DNA of 64,000 bases from Butyricimonas synergistica DSM 23225 (GTDB lineage: Bacteria > Bacteroidota > Bacteroidia > Bacteroidales > Marinifilaceae). Below are positions 1 to 8,128 of the stretch, piece after piece. The notes beneath the pieces were generated by a model. That model did not search any database. It saw only the letters and a list, made by a program, of their open reading frames with translations, and had not been told where the DNA came from. Location: positions 783,475-847,474 of the forward strand of contig NZ_KB903359.1 in assembly GCF_000379665.1 (NCBI RefSeq). The letters run 5' to 3'. The position numbers and the translations under genes were made by a program. Each line of letters starts with the position of its first letter. The first letter of the stretch is position 1.

Positions 1-207
1 AAAATTAGCCTGTATCTCGAAAGGCGAATCGTCACCGGGAATGATACCCGTGGAAAGCCCTTCTATCGTGAGGTACAAACGCACATGCGCCCACTCCGGA
101 CGCTGGTGGCAACGCACGAGCTTCACCTTCCCCAGCATCTGCAAATACATATGCATCGTGTCGGCAGTCTGTTGCCAATCCGTATAGTTCAAAAATTTCT
201 TATCCAT
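1..207 (-). CDS. DUF5996 family protein (partial, 3' end outside window)
   Basis: The first 69 codons of a minus-strand gene are visible, reading toward the left edge and open there. The start is the ATG at 205-207. The peptide begins MDKKFLNYTDWQQTADTMHM and continues with a W/H-rich stretch and the segment LTIEGLSTGIIPG. The pattern 'W..T...MHM..Q..GK..L......W.H..LY....GLSTG.IP' is the N-terminal signature I associate with DUF5996, a family of unknown function (about 300 residues). The stop lies beyond the window, so length and integrity cannot be judged. No clear promoter box was found in the 194 bases separating it from the divergent porin gene. Confidence 0.7.
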   Translation of the reverse strand, partial: MDKKFLNYTDWQQTADTMHMYLQMLGKVKLVRCHQRPEWAHVRLYLTIEGLSTGIIPGDDSPFEIQANF

Positions 208-401
208 AATATCCTATTTCAAATTCATGTCACGAGTGAAAAATCTCTCCTCGTGTTATTCCTTTAACGGGAAGACCCTTAAAATAGTTTTACTTTTTAG
301 CTATTTAGTTATATCCACACGGATTCTGCAAACAAAATATAATTTTAGGCAAACCCAAATCTCTTAACTTCCGTTATACATAGAAAACAAAAGATTGGTG
401 T

Positions 402-1538
402 ATGAAAAATAAACAACTATTATTAGCCATATGGATGCTATTTATCACGGCATCCCTTCCCGCTCAGGAAAGAGAGAGGGAACTCCCGAAATTCAGGCTA
501 GGCGGAGCGCTTCGTTTCAATTATAACTTCTGTGACTGGAAAGCGGGACATCGTGACCGGAGCGGTGACTTCGGGTTCGACGTCTTGTATTTCAAACTGA
601 CGGGATCATACCGCAACATCATATTGAGCGCAGACTATCGTTTTTATAGCAAGGACTTCGGCGGTCTCATGCTGAAATACGGGTGGATAGGCTACCAGTT
701 CAACGAGAAAAACCAACTGCAAGTCGGTCTGACAGGCGTACCTTTCGGGATACAACCCGTGGCTTCTCACAATTTCTTTTTACAGATAGCCTATTACGTC
801 GGCTTGGAAGACGACTCCGACATGGGAATCAAGTACCTCCACACGGGTGACCGCTGGGATTATGCCTTCGCCTTCTTCAAGAACGCGGACGAGTTACTCT
901 TCGGGTCGGACGACGAAACTTCCGATGACCGTTATGGTTACGACGTTGCCGGGCGCAACAAGGAAATCAACCAATTCAACGGGCAGGCTTTCTATAAGTT
1001 CGGCGAACGCTCCCGGCAACGGTTGGGAGCCTCGGCAGAGTTCGGGCAACTCTACAACCTCGATACCCGGAATAACGGCACGCGTTACGCCTTTGCCCTG
1101 CACTACGAACTCCCGTGGAACCGCGTGAGCCTGAAAGCACAGGCAGCCACCTATGCCATGCATCCTAAAAATGCCGCGGATGATGACGACGAGGTGGTGT
1201 CCATGACCGCCTACGGAGCCCCCTATCTCGTGGCAGCCAAGGCGAATCTCTACATGCTGAGTGCCGGGTATACTTTCCCCGTGAACCGCAAGTTACTAAA
1301 GAGCGTACAAGTGTACAATGACTTCGGGTGCCTTGACAAGCAAAACAACGACTTCAAGAACAGCTACCAAAACGTCACCGGCTGTATGCTCGATTGCAGT
1401 CCCGTCCTCGTGTACGTCGACTATGCCATGGGGAAAAACCACGGTTGGCTGGATCCCGACTGGAACAGCTTCGGTACCGGTGGCGAGAGCAATTCATGGC
1501 ACGCCCGCTTCAACGTGAACGTGGGTTATTATTTTTAA
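402..1538 (+). CDS. Outer-membrane beta-barrel porin-like protein
   Basis: A 378-residue protein with a Sec signal peptide (MKNKQLLLAIWMLFITASLPAQ, cleavage likely after the AQ at residue 22) and then alternating amphipathic strands rich in Y, F, N and G, ending in the aromatic C-terminus GYYF typical of barrels inserted by the BAM complex. I cannot assign it to a named porin family. It lies 15 bases upstream of the ABC permease and reads the same way, so it is probably the first gene of the quaternary-amine uptake operon and may provide the outer-membrane route for that substrate. That role is inferred from position only. The start is chosen because it opens the signal peptide. Confidence 0.75.
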   Translation: MKNKQLLLAIWMLFITASLPAQERERELPKFRLGGALRFNYNFCDWKAGHRDRSGDFGFDVLYFKLTGSYRNIILSADYRFYSKDFGGLMLKYGWIGYQFNEKNQLQVGLTGVPFGIQPVASHNFFLQIAYYVGLEDDSDMGIKYLHTGDRWDYAFAFFKNADELLFGSDDETSDDRYGYDVAGRNKEINQFNGQAFYKFGERSRQRLGASAEFGQLYNLDTRNNGTRYAFALHYELPWNRVSLKAQAATYAMHPKNAADDDDEVVSMTAYGAPYLVAAKANLYMLSAGYTFPVNRKLLKSVQVYNDFGCLDKQNNDFKNSYQNVTGCMLDCSPVLVYVDYAMGKNHGWLDPDWNSFGTGGESNSWHARFNVNVGYYF

Positions 1539-1553
1539 TTAAAATCGAACAAG

Positions 1554-2195
1554 ATGATAAAAGAAATTTACTCGCTATACGTCGATCGCTGGCGTTTCTT
1601 CCTGAGCCTCACGGGGGAACATCTCCAGATATCGTTAATATCCATCGTGGTTGCCGCCGTTATCGGTCTGGGGTTAGGTATCCTGATCAGCCTCTACCGG
1701 AAAAGCTCCTCCACGGTGCTCGGGCTCACGAACTTTATCTACACGATACCGTCCATCGCCCTCTTCGGCTTCCTGATCCCCTTCTCGGGCATCGGCAACA
1801 CGACCGCCATCATTGCCCTCTCGATATACGCCCTCCTGCCCATGGTGCACAACACCTACACGGGCATCGCGGGTATCGACCGGGAGATCATCGAGGCGGC
1901 ACGAGGCATGGGAAGCACCACCTTCCAGATCCTTTACAAGATACAGATACCGCTGGCATTTCCGGTGATCCTGTCGGGCATCCGCAACATGGTGGTCATG
2001 ACCATTGCCCTCACCGGTATCGCCGCCTTTATCGGCGCGGGAGGACTGGGTGTTGCCATCTACCGGGGTATCACGACCAACAATTCGGCGATGACCATTG
2101 CCGGCAGCTTGCTCATCGCCGTGCTCGCCTTGCTGGCGGACTGGGGCGTGGGACGCTACGAGAACTACATAAAAAGAAAACGTAAACTAATATGA
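1554..2195 (+). CDS. Quaternary-amine (glycine betaine/choline type) ABC transporter permease
   Basis: A 213-residue inner-membrane protein with about five or six hydrophobic segments. Residues about 111-140 contain the EAA loop of binding-protein-dependent permeases (EIIEAARGMG followed by IPLAFPVIL), which contacts the ATPase. The order TIPSIALFGFLIP - LLPMVHNTY - EAARGMG is that of the ProW/OpuCB/YehW branch. It is short and has no fused binding domain. Its stop overlaps the start of the lipoprotein gene by four bases (ATGA), implying coupled translation. Substrate specificity within the betaine/choline/carnitine group cannot be told from sequence. Confidence 0.9.
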   Translation: MIKEIYSLYVDRWRFFLSLTGEHLQISLISIVVAAVIGLGLGILISLYRKSSSTVLGLTNFIYTIPSIALFGFLIPFSGIGNTTAIIALSIYALLPMVHNTYTGIAGIDREIIEAARGMGSTTFQILYKIQIPLAFPVILSGIRNMVVMTIALTGIAAFIGAGGLGVAIYRGITTNNSAMTIAGSLLIAVLALLADWGVGRYENYIKRKRKLI

Positions 2196-3106
2196 GAAGA
2201 TGTATGAAATATTATTCACTTACAGCGCTCATCGGGCTCGTGTTGCTGTGGGGGTGCAATTCCGGAAAGGACACCATCCATATCGCCACCAAGCCCATGA
2301 CCGAACAATTTATTCTAGGAGAAATGCTCTCCTTGCTCATCGAAGAGAACTCCGACCTCCACGTGAAGATCACCAAGGGCGTGGGTGGAGGCACGAGCAA
2401 CATACACCCGGCAATGGTCAAGGGCGACTTCGACCTCTACCCGGAATACACGGGCACGGGCTGGCTCGTGATCTTGAAAAAAGACACCCTGTTACCGCCC
2501 GACGAGCTTTACGCCGAACTGCAAAAAGAATACTCTCGGGAGTACGGGCTCAAGTGGGTGGCTCCCTACGGTTTCAACAACGCTTACAGCCTCGCGGTCA
2601 ACAACGCCGCGGCGGAGAAATATCACTTGAAGACCTTCTCCGATCTGGCACGCTATCCCGACCGGTTTATTTTCGGTGCAGAATACGACTTCTACGAGAT
2701 CAACGACGGTTACTCCGACCTCTGCGCGTTCTATGACTTCAAGTTCAAGAAAAACCTAGACATGGACATCGGCTTGAAACACGAGGCGATCAAGTCGGGC
2801 AACATCGACGTGATGAACATCTTCACGACCGACGGTCAACTCAGTGGAGCTGACCTCACCGTGCTCGACGACGACAAACACTTCTTCCCCTCCTACTACT
2901 GTGCCACGGTGGTGCGGGAAGAAACCCTCGCGGCACACCCCGAACTGGAAGCGATACTCGCGAAGATGCAAGGTATATTGACCGACTCGGAAATGGCAAA
3001 CCTCAACCACGAGGTGGACGTGAAACACCGCCTCGAGCGTGAAGTGGCTGCCGAATTCCTGCAAAAGAAAGGTCTTTTAAAACAAGAATACGACCATGGG
3101 AAATGA
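2192..3106 (+). CDS. Glycine betaine/quaternary-amine-binding lipoprotein (OpuAC/ProX-like)
   Basis: A 304-residue substrate-binding protein. The N-terminus carries a lipoprotein signal ending LLWGC with the lipidated Cys at residue 22. The body has the hallmarks of the OpuAC family: IATKPMTEQFILGEML near the start, GGTSNIHPAMVKGDFDLYPEYTGTGW (glycine-rich hinge and 'YPEYTGT' box), and a second lobe ending in a charged helix. It would sit on the periplasmic face of the inner membrane and deliver substrate to the adjacent permease. It overlaps the permease by 4 bases and the ATPase gene by 11 bases. An internal ATG four codons later would also leave the signal intact. Confidence 0.88.
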   Translation: MRRCMKYYSLTALIGLVLLWGCNSGKDTIHIATKPMTEQFILGEMLSLLIEENSDLHVKITKGVGGGTSNIHPAMVKGDFDLYPEYTGTGWLVILKKDTLLPPDELYAELQKEYSREYGLKWVAPYGFNNAYSLAVNNAAAEKYHLKTFSDLARYPDRFIFGAEYDFYEINDGYSDLCAFYDFKFKKNLDMDIGLKHEAIKSGNIDVMNIFTTDGQLSGADLTVLDDDKHFFPSYYCATVVREETLAAHPELEAILAKMQGILTDSEMANLNHEVDVKHRLEREVAAEFLQKKGLLKQEYDHGK

Positions 3107-3836
3107 TATAGCTATCCGTTTTGAACACGTCACGAAATCGTACGGCGAACGGGAAATACTCAATGACTTCAATCTTGAAATCCGCCGGGGCGAGTTCCTC
3201 ACCATCATCGGGAGTTCCGGTTCCGGCAAGACCACGGTACTGAAACTTATCAACGGGCTCATCGCCCCCACTTTCGGGATGATATACGTGGACGGGAAAG
3301 ACATCTCGAGAGAGAACCAAACCCTGCTGCGCCGCAACATCGGTTACGTCATACAAGGCATCGGGCTTTTCCCCCACATGACCGTCCGCAAGAATATTGC
3401 CTACGTCCCCAGCCTGCTCAACCACCGGGATAAGGAAAGAACCCGCCGCGCCGTGGAGCGCCTGATCGGGGTCGTGGGACTCGAACCCGATATGCTCGAC
3501 CGTTATCCGGCGGAACTCTCCGGCGGGCAACGCCAACGCATAGGCATCGCCCGAGCCCTTGCCGCCAACCCGGACATCCTGCTGATGGACGAACCTTTTG
3601 GCGCCGTCGATGAAATCACCCGCAAGATGCTGCAAAACGAGATCATCCGCATACACGAGCAACTGGGGGTAACCATCGTGTTTATCACCCATGACATCAA
3701 AGAAGCGCTAAAACTCGGGACACGGGTTATGGTCATGAACAAAGGGCACGTCGAACAACTCGACACACCCGACCGTATCCGGAATTCCCCGGCAACCCCG
3801 TTCGTGAAGGAACTGGTACAAAGTTGTATTTTTTAA
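3096..3836 (+). CDS. Quaternary-amine ABC transporter ATP-binding protein
   Basis: A 246-residue ABC ATPase. Walker A is GSSGSGKT (39-46), the Q-loop is at YVIQGIG (about 85-90), the signature is LSGGQRQ (141-147), Walker B is ILLMDEP (161-167) and the switch His is in FITHD (H199). It energises the importer formed with the preceding permease and lipoprotein. The tandem CBS domains that sense ionic strength in OpuA/OpuCA are absent: the protein ends soon after the ATPase core. So either osmotic gating is lost or the system serves nutrient uptake instead. The last gene of the four-gene operon; the following gene has its own promoter-like box. Confidence 0.92.
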   Translation: MGNDIAIRFEHVTKSYGEREILNDFNLEIRRGEFLTIIGSSGSGKTTVLKLINGLIAPTFGMIYVDGKDISRENQTLLRRNIGYVIQGIGLFPHMTVRKNIAYVPSLLNHRDKERTRRAVERLIGVVGLEPDMLDRYPAELSGGQRQRIGIARALAANPDILLMDEPFGAVDEITRKMLQNEIIRIHEQLGVTIVFITHDIKEALKLGTRVMVMNKGHVEQLDTPDRIRNSPATPFVKELVQSCIF

Positions 3837-3847
3837 TAGAAAATCGT

Positions 3848-3855
3848 TACATTTG
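3848..3855 (+). promoter_or_regulatory. Bacteroidetes -7 box (TACATTTG)
   Basis: TACATTTG matches the phylum's TAnnTTTG -7 consensus and sits 17 bases before the ATG of the 563-residue gene, giving a very short leader. No good TTTG -33 box is visible. Confidence 0.45.
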
Positions 3856-3872
3856 CACGAAACCTGTAGCCT

Positions 3873-5564
3873 ATGAAAAACTATAACCAGTGTGAATGTG
3901 GTCTGGTATACAATGAATTTTCCATTATATTGATACAGACTTTTACCTCCCCCGGGATAGAGATTCCCGACTTGGAGAAGCCTGAATTCAAGCCCTTCAT
4001 CAAGAGGGACTGTGACGGGAACTTCGACGATCAACTGTTTACCAACACTTGCCCCGAACATCCTTGGGACGAGTCGGCTTTCCGGCACAAGCACGAGCGC
4101 AAGGAACCCCACACGGGTCCCCGCATTGAACGCTACCGCCTGAAAGGTTTTGACATCTGCATCGACATCGGGGGACTAACCCCTGCCCGCCTGTGGGGGC
4201 GGGTACACGTGCGGGCTACCGTCTTTTTCAACAAAACGGTAGAAATATCCTACCGTATCATCGTGACAAAAACAGGCAAGATCAACAACACCCGGTTCTG
4301 CCAGACGGATGTTCCCTTCAACACGGACCAACTGATTGCCGTGGCAGGCATCGTGCAGCACGTGGAGCATTGGGTGTACAACAGGAAACTGAAAGGACAA
4401 GAGATAGACGGTTCCCTGAAAATAGTCACCATCGGCGACCTGCACCTTGACGAGCGATCCACGTTCCACCCCACCGAGGTAAAAACCAAAGGCATCACCT
4501 TCGAGGAAGTGCAGAAACGCTACCGTTACTTCTTCGACAGGCAGCCCCTCCGGGATTACCCGAAACCACAAGAAGAGAAAGAATTTGAATACGGCGACCA
4601 CAATTACATCTTCCTCGACATCTGGGAATCGGTCAGTCATGCCGGTCGTGTCCGTTTCGACGAACTGAGCGAGGACAAGGTGATCGAGCACATCGAGCAA
4701 TGCCACAAGGCAGAACTCGTGGGGCTGATGACGCTCTACCCCGAGGAATGGCCTTACCGCATGGATTCCAGCTTCGAGGACATCTGCGGCAAGAACATCG
4801 CCATCGACACGGACGACCTCGTGCTGGCGAATGAGAACATGAGCCTCGTGGTCGGCACCTACGGCAACCGGGGCAAAGAAGCTCCCACCGACTGGAAAAA
4901 GCACCTCGCGCGCCGGGACCGCTACCACGTCAGCTGGCCTGAATACCTCGTGCTAGTCGAAATCCTACTGGCGAAAAAGCACACCATCAACTACGTGCTC
5001 AACAAATATATCTTCAACTCCCGCCGGGCGATCAAGGAAAACAGCAAAGCGGACTCGAGGGACGGGCAACCCGGTTTCACCATCATTAACGACAAGATAC
5101 TGGATATGATCGAGCAGAACGCCCGGTTGAGCATCGCCCTCTCGGACGTTATCCTGCAACTCGATTCGGTACGCTACCTCCGGTACATGTCGCACAAACA
5201 CATGTACCACGAAACCAGCCGCCGCCTGCGCATCGAGGACGACGAACGGCAATTGAAGGAAATCACCGAACGGGTGGACAAATCCCTTACCAATGCCAAC
5301 AACATCGCCGACCTGAAGGAAGCGAACAGCACGAAGAACATCCTTCTGTTCATCTCCATCGCCTCCCTCTTCGGGGTACTGCTGGAAGGCAACGGGGAAG
5401 CGCCCGTCTTTTCGATGATCTCCAGGGAATTAGGCGTGTTCACCGCCGTCCTGCTCGTTATCATCACCTCCGTCGGCATCTATTTCAGCATGAAAGTACT
5501 CGTCCGGGTAATCATCCATTATTTGAAGAAAAAACGTACAAGAAAAAAATCACGTGTAATTTAA
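3873..5564 (+). CDS. Hypothetical protein with two C-terminal membrane helices
   Basis: A 563-residue protein that I do not recognise. Residues 1 to about 480 are soluble, acidic and rich in aromatic residues, with a central segment resembling alpha-helical linkers (KSLTNANNIADLKEANS) just before the membrane part. Two hydrophobic helices follow (about 489-506 and 520-549), then a very basic tail (KKKRTRKKSR). A large cytoplasmic domain plus two C-terminal helices resembles the CorA Mg2+ channel layout, but no GMN motif is present between the helices, so I do not assign that function. It is followed at 10 bases by a GNAT gene and is probably cotranscribed with it. Confidence 0.6.
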   Translation: MKNYNQCECGLVYNEFSIILIQTFTSPGIEIPDLEKPEFKPFIKRDCDGNFDDQLFTNTCPEHPWDESAFRHKHERKEPHTGPRIERYRLKGFDICIDIGGLTPARLWGRVHVRATVFFNKTVEISYRIIVTKTGKINNTRFCQTDVPFNTDQLIAVAGIVQHVEHWVYNRKLKGQEIDGSLKIVTIGDLHLDERSTFHPTEVKTKGITFEEVQKRYRYFFDRQPLRDYPKPQEEKEFEYGDHNYIFLDIWESVSHAGRVRFDELSEDKVIEHIEQCHKAELVGLMTLYPEEWPYRMDSSFEDICGKNIAIDTDDLVLANENMSLVVGTYGNRGKEAPTDWKKHLARRDRYHVSWPEYLVLVEILLAKKHTINYVLNKYIFNSRRAIKENSKADSRDGQPGFTIINDKILDMIEQNARLSIALSDVILQLDSVRYLRYMSHKHMYHETSRRLRIEDDERQLKEITERVDKSLTNANNIADLKEANSTKNILLFISIASLFGVLLEGNGEAPVFSMISRELGVFTAVLLVIITSVGIYFSMKVLVRVIIHYLKKKRTRKKSRVI

Positions 5565-5574
5565 TAAACCCAAT

Positions 5575-6072
5575 ATGATAAAAACATACACAACAGAGTA
5601 TAGAACACTCCTTTGCGAGTTTTTCTCCCGCGTCATCGAGAGCCACAAGGCTTACATCTCGCACGGGGAGCTACAAATGGGCATTGCCCTCGACAGCGAT
5701 GAACTAGCCCCGAACTACAAGGAAATGTGGTTGCAATACCTCGACCGCCAAGTGGCAGACCCGAACAACACCCTGCTACTTTACCTCGAGGGCGACGACA
5801 TCGTCGGTTTCGTCCTGTTCGGCATCACGGATGACGGGGCTCTCCCCTACGGCGTGATCTTCGACCTCAGCGTCGATCCCGCCTACCGGGGCAAACGTAT
5901 CGGGCAACAACTCCTGCAACAAGCCACCGAAAGCTTCAAGGCAAAAGGCATCCGGGATTGTTACCTCGAATCGGGCGTCAACAACCATTCCGCCCATCGC
6001 TTCTTCGAGCACCACGGGTTCCGGCAGGTTTCCGATATATTCAGGCTGAAACTACCCCCGCTTTCCAAATAA
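5575..6072 (+). CDS. GNAT family N-acetyltransferase
   Basis: A 165-residue single-domain acetyltransferase. The acetyl-CoA pyrophosphate loop is visible as SVDPAYRGKRIGQQLL (R/Q-x-x-G-x-G type), preceded by the beta-4 strand GVIFDLSV and followed by the helix and the strand CYLESGVNNHSAHRFFEHHGF, the usual GNAT C-terminal 'N..A..FY...GF' box. The acceptor substrate is unknown. It is 10 bases after the 563-residue membrane protein gene. Its end overlaps by 21 bases the end of a convergent minus-strand gene. Confidence 0.88.
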   Translation: MIKTYTTEYRTLLCEFFSRVIESHKAYISHGELQMGIALDSDELAPNYKEMWLQYLDRQVADPNNTLLLYLEGDDIVGFVLFGITDDGALPYGVIFDLSVDPAYRGKRIGQQLLQQATESFKAKGIRDCYLESGVNNHSAHRFFEHHGFRQVSDIFRLKLPPLSK

Positions 6073-6390
6073 CCTGCCGATCCGCCCCACGCCCCAGCGC
6101 AACACGATGGGCACAGCCACTTCCATCAATATGGGCGAAAGGTCTTTAAATATGGCACCCAGCATGGGTGCCCCGCGCCCTTCCGTGTCCTCGTTCGGGG
6201 TATCGTCCTTCTTGTTGGAAAAAAACAATGATGATATACCGGAAAATAGTAATTTCCCGGAATGGCGGTGGATAAACCGAAAATCCTCGTTCAGTCGTTC
6301 TTCCTGCAAACGGCAACTCTCACGCACCCGTTTCTGTTCCGCCTTCAGCATCTCCAGTGGGGTCGGCGGTTTGTTCGTCCTCTTTTTCAT
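6052..6390 (-). CDS. Small hypothetical protein, third gene of YtxH/holin-X cluster
   Basis: A 112-residue protein, N-terminally basic and helical (LEMLKAEQKRVRESCRLQEERLNEDF), with a C-terminal amphipathic/hydrophobic segment (PILMEVAVPIVLRWGVGRIG) that could associate with the membrane. I do not recognise the family. The ATG at 6390 overlaps the preceding holin-X-like gene by 71 bases; an internal ATG at 6351 reduces this to 32. The overlap and shared strand argue for one transcript with 6320-6733 and 6739-7011. Confidence 0.6.
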   Translation of the reverse strand: MKKRTNKPPTPLEMLKAEQKRVRESCRLQEERLNEDFRFIHRHSGKLLFSGISSLFFSNKKDDTPNEDTEGRGAPMLGAIFKDLSPILMEVAVPIVLRWGVGRIGRLFGKRG

Positions 6391-6733
6391 CTTTACTCAT
6401 CATTGCGGTTATAATCTCGTTCATCACCTTCGCGCTGATCTTCTCCCGGAACCACAAGATGGCACAAAACAACAACAGGTACATCCCCACCACCAGTAAA
6501 AATCCAAGCGCCATGCTGTTTAACATCTCACCGAGGAAAAATCCAAGGGCGAGGAACAAGAAAAGAATAGCGAAGAAACCCAGCAACACCAAAACAATAC
6601 CGTACGAGAAGACCGCCACAGTCTTGGCAACCCTCTCGTACGTGTTCAGTTTTAGTAGCTCAAGCCTCGTTTCCACGTAAGTTGAAACATCGTTTTTCAA
6701 CCCGGAGAAAGTCTTCTCGGCAAAGTTCTCCAT
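6320..6733 (-). CDS. Phage-holin-3-6/holin-X-like two-helix membrane protein
   Basis: A 137-residue protein: N-terminal amphipathic helix (VSTYVETRLELLKLNTYERVAK), two strongly hydrophobic helices (about 38-70 and 75-98), then an acidic disordered tail (DEKEDEQTADPTGD). This arrangement matches the DUF1469/'Actinobacterial Holin-X' group that is widespread in chromosomes and generally found beside YtxH and small basic proteins, not in prophages. It likely acts at the inner membrane in envelope homeostasis; the exact role is unknown. Five bases separate it from the upstream YtxH gene. Confidence 0.75.
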   Translation of the reverse strand: MENFAEKTFSGLKNDVSTYVETRLELLKLNTYERVAKTVAVFSYGIVLVLLGFFAILFLFLALGFFLGEMLNSMALGFLLVVGMYLLLFCAILWFREKISAKVMNEIITAMMSKDEKEDEQTADPTGDAEGGTETGA

Positions 6734-6738
6734 ACGCC

Positions 6739-7011
6739 TTACTTCGTTTCGGCAGCCGCTCTTTCAGCCTTCCCCGCTACTTTTTCAGCCACCTCGTGTA
6801 CATTTTCAGTCACGTGTTCACGTGCTTCCTCCGCTTTTGATTTTGCTTTTGAATAAGCACTCTTCACCTCGTCCTTCACTTTGGAAACGGCGTGATCAAA
6901 CTCTTCAGCCAATTTCTTCCGGTTGTCGGCAACCATCAGGTACCCGACAGCCACTCCAACTACGGCGCCTATACCCAGACCCAGCAGTAAATTTGTAGTT
7001 TCGTGTTTCAT
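6739..7011 (-). CDS. YtxH domain-containing protein
   Basis: A 90-residue protein with one glycine-rich membrane helix (LLLGLGIGAVVGVAVGYLMVA, residues 8-28) followed by a long alanine/lysine/glutamate coiled coil (KVKDEVKSAYSKAKSKAEEA and onward) to the C-terminus. This is the YtxH/gas-vesicle-GvpP-like layout. First gene of a three-gene minus-strand cluster with the holin-X-like protein. Homologues are usually stress-induced; that is family knowledge and nothing in the sequence shows it here. Confidence 0.85.
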   Translation of the reverse strand: MKHETTNLLLGLGIGAVVGVAVGYLMVADNRKKLAEEFDHAVSKVKDEVKSAYSKAKSKAEEAREHVTENVHEVAEKVAGKAERAAAETK

Positions 7012-7097
7012 GTTCGTCTAATTTTTAATATATATACCCTTTTAACGGATAGAAACTACAAAAAGTTTGCCTTTTTCTGTTATTTTCAAGAATAATT

Positions 7098-7892
7098 TTA
7101 ACGACTTATAAAATGTATTTTCAACGGGTCATAACGCTCCGCGACAGAATCCGTTTCCCCGGCTGCTTTCCCGAGTGCCACCACGGCAAAAGGCACGAAC
7201 TCCGACGACAAGTGCAATGCTTTCTTCACCTCGTGCACGAGATGCATCCTCGGGTACACCCCGATCCACGTCGTGCCCAACCCCTCGCCGTAAGCCTGCA
7301 ACAGCATATTCTGCACGCAAGCCCCCAGCTCCTGTGGCCAGTTGCCGCCGTCCAACCCCGCCAACCGGGTGTTGCAACAGACGAGTATCGCCACCGGCGC
7401 GGTCCGCAACGCCCCGGCACCCGGCAACATCTCCGCCAGCTCGTGCAAGTGCTTCCCGTCCTCCATCACGAAAAATTCCCACGGGCGGCGATCCTTCACC
7501 GAGGGCGCGTACATCCCGGCTCTCGCGACCCGCTCGACCACTTCCGTGCACACCTTGTCCGGCGTGTACTCCCGTGCCGTGCGGCGTCCCGTCACCGCCT
7601 CGTCCACGGCAGCCATCGTCGTGAACTTCCGGCTCGTCATCTCCCTTGCCAGTTCCCGCACCCGGGGGATAATCCGCGTGAAATGCTCGCTCTCCTTGTG
7701 CACCGCCAGCACCGCCTCGTTCTCCCACGTTTCCACGATCATCAACGTGTCGTCCAGACGGCAATTTTGCAATATCTCGTACCCGATACAGCCTCGCTCT
7801 CCCCTTGAAAGCTCCGCCATCTCGGTCAATAAACTCGTGACCTCGGCACGTACCCCGGCATCAACCAATAGATTAACATTAATTCTGATCAT
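7098..7892 (-). CDS. Antibiotic-biosynthesis-monooxygenase domain fused to nitroreductase
   Basis: A 264-residue two-domain protein. Residues 1 to about 92 form an ABM (dimeric alpha-beta barrel) domain with NVNLLVDAG, CIGYEILQN and IVETWENEAVLAVHKESEHF. Residues about 97-264 form an FMN-dependent nitroreductase: RRTAREYTPDKV (phosphate/FMN-binding Arg cluster), the APSVKDRRPWEFFVM loop and ACVQNMLLQAYGEGLGTTWIGVY. The nitroreductase half is short and close to the NfnB/FldZ-like 'sub-family with G-x-x-T-x-W' type. Likely a cytoplasmic NAD(P)H oxidoreductase acting on a quinone or nitro compound, the ABM part perhaps shielding or delivering the substrate. Monocistronic as far as can be seen. 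Confidence 0.85.
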   Translation of the reverse strand: MIRINVNLLVDAGVRAEVTSLLTEMAELSRGERGCIGYEILQNCRLDDTLMIVETWENEAVLAVHKESEHFTRIIPRVRELAREMTSRKFTTMAAVDEAVTGRRTAREYTPDKVCTEVVERVARAGMYAPSVKDRRPWEFFVMEDGKHLHELAEMLPGAGALRTAPVAILVCCNTRLAGLDGGNWPQELGACVQNMLLQAYGEGLGTTWIGVYPRMHLVHEVKKALHLSSEFVPFAVVALGKAAGETDSVAERYDPLKIHFISR

Positions 7893-8040
7893 ATCTTGTT
7901 CACTTGGAAATTCAACATTCTCCCCCCGCGCGCTCCCGCGTCAAAAAACAGACAAAATTATAAAAGTTCACCGACTATTACACAACCAAAAAGAACTTTT
8001 ATTCGTACATAACTCTAAAAGAAAACAAAATAAAAGGATC

Positions 8041-8107
8041 AGTTTATAAAGTAAAGAAACTTTATGAACTTTACCAACTGAATGAATCTTATAAACATCT
8101 ATATTTG
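8041..8107 (+). promoter_or_regulatory. Inverted repeat plus -7 box upstream of HD gene
   Basis: 8041-8052 and 8059-8070 form a 12-bp inverted repeat with one mismatch around a 6-nt spacer, a possible operator. TATATTTG at 8100-8107 fits the -7 consensus. Transcription would start near 8113, downstream of the TTG at 8105, which favours the ATG at 8129 as the true start. Confidence 0.45.
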
Positions 8108-8128
8108 TCCCCTCAAAAAAATGAACAA

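Noticed and set aside
6320-7011. Prophage remnant suggested by the holin-like protein
   Set aside because: Holin-X/DUF1469 beside YtxH is a common chromosomal arrangement, and no other phage genes are present.
8105-8128. TTG start for the HD protein
   Set aside because: It lies inside the likely -7 box and ahead of the probable transcription start; the ATG at 8129 is better.
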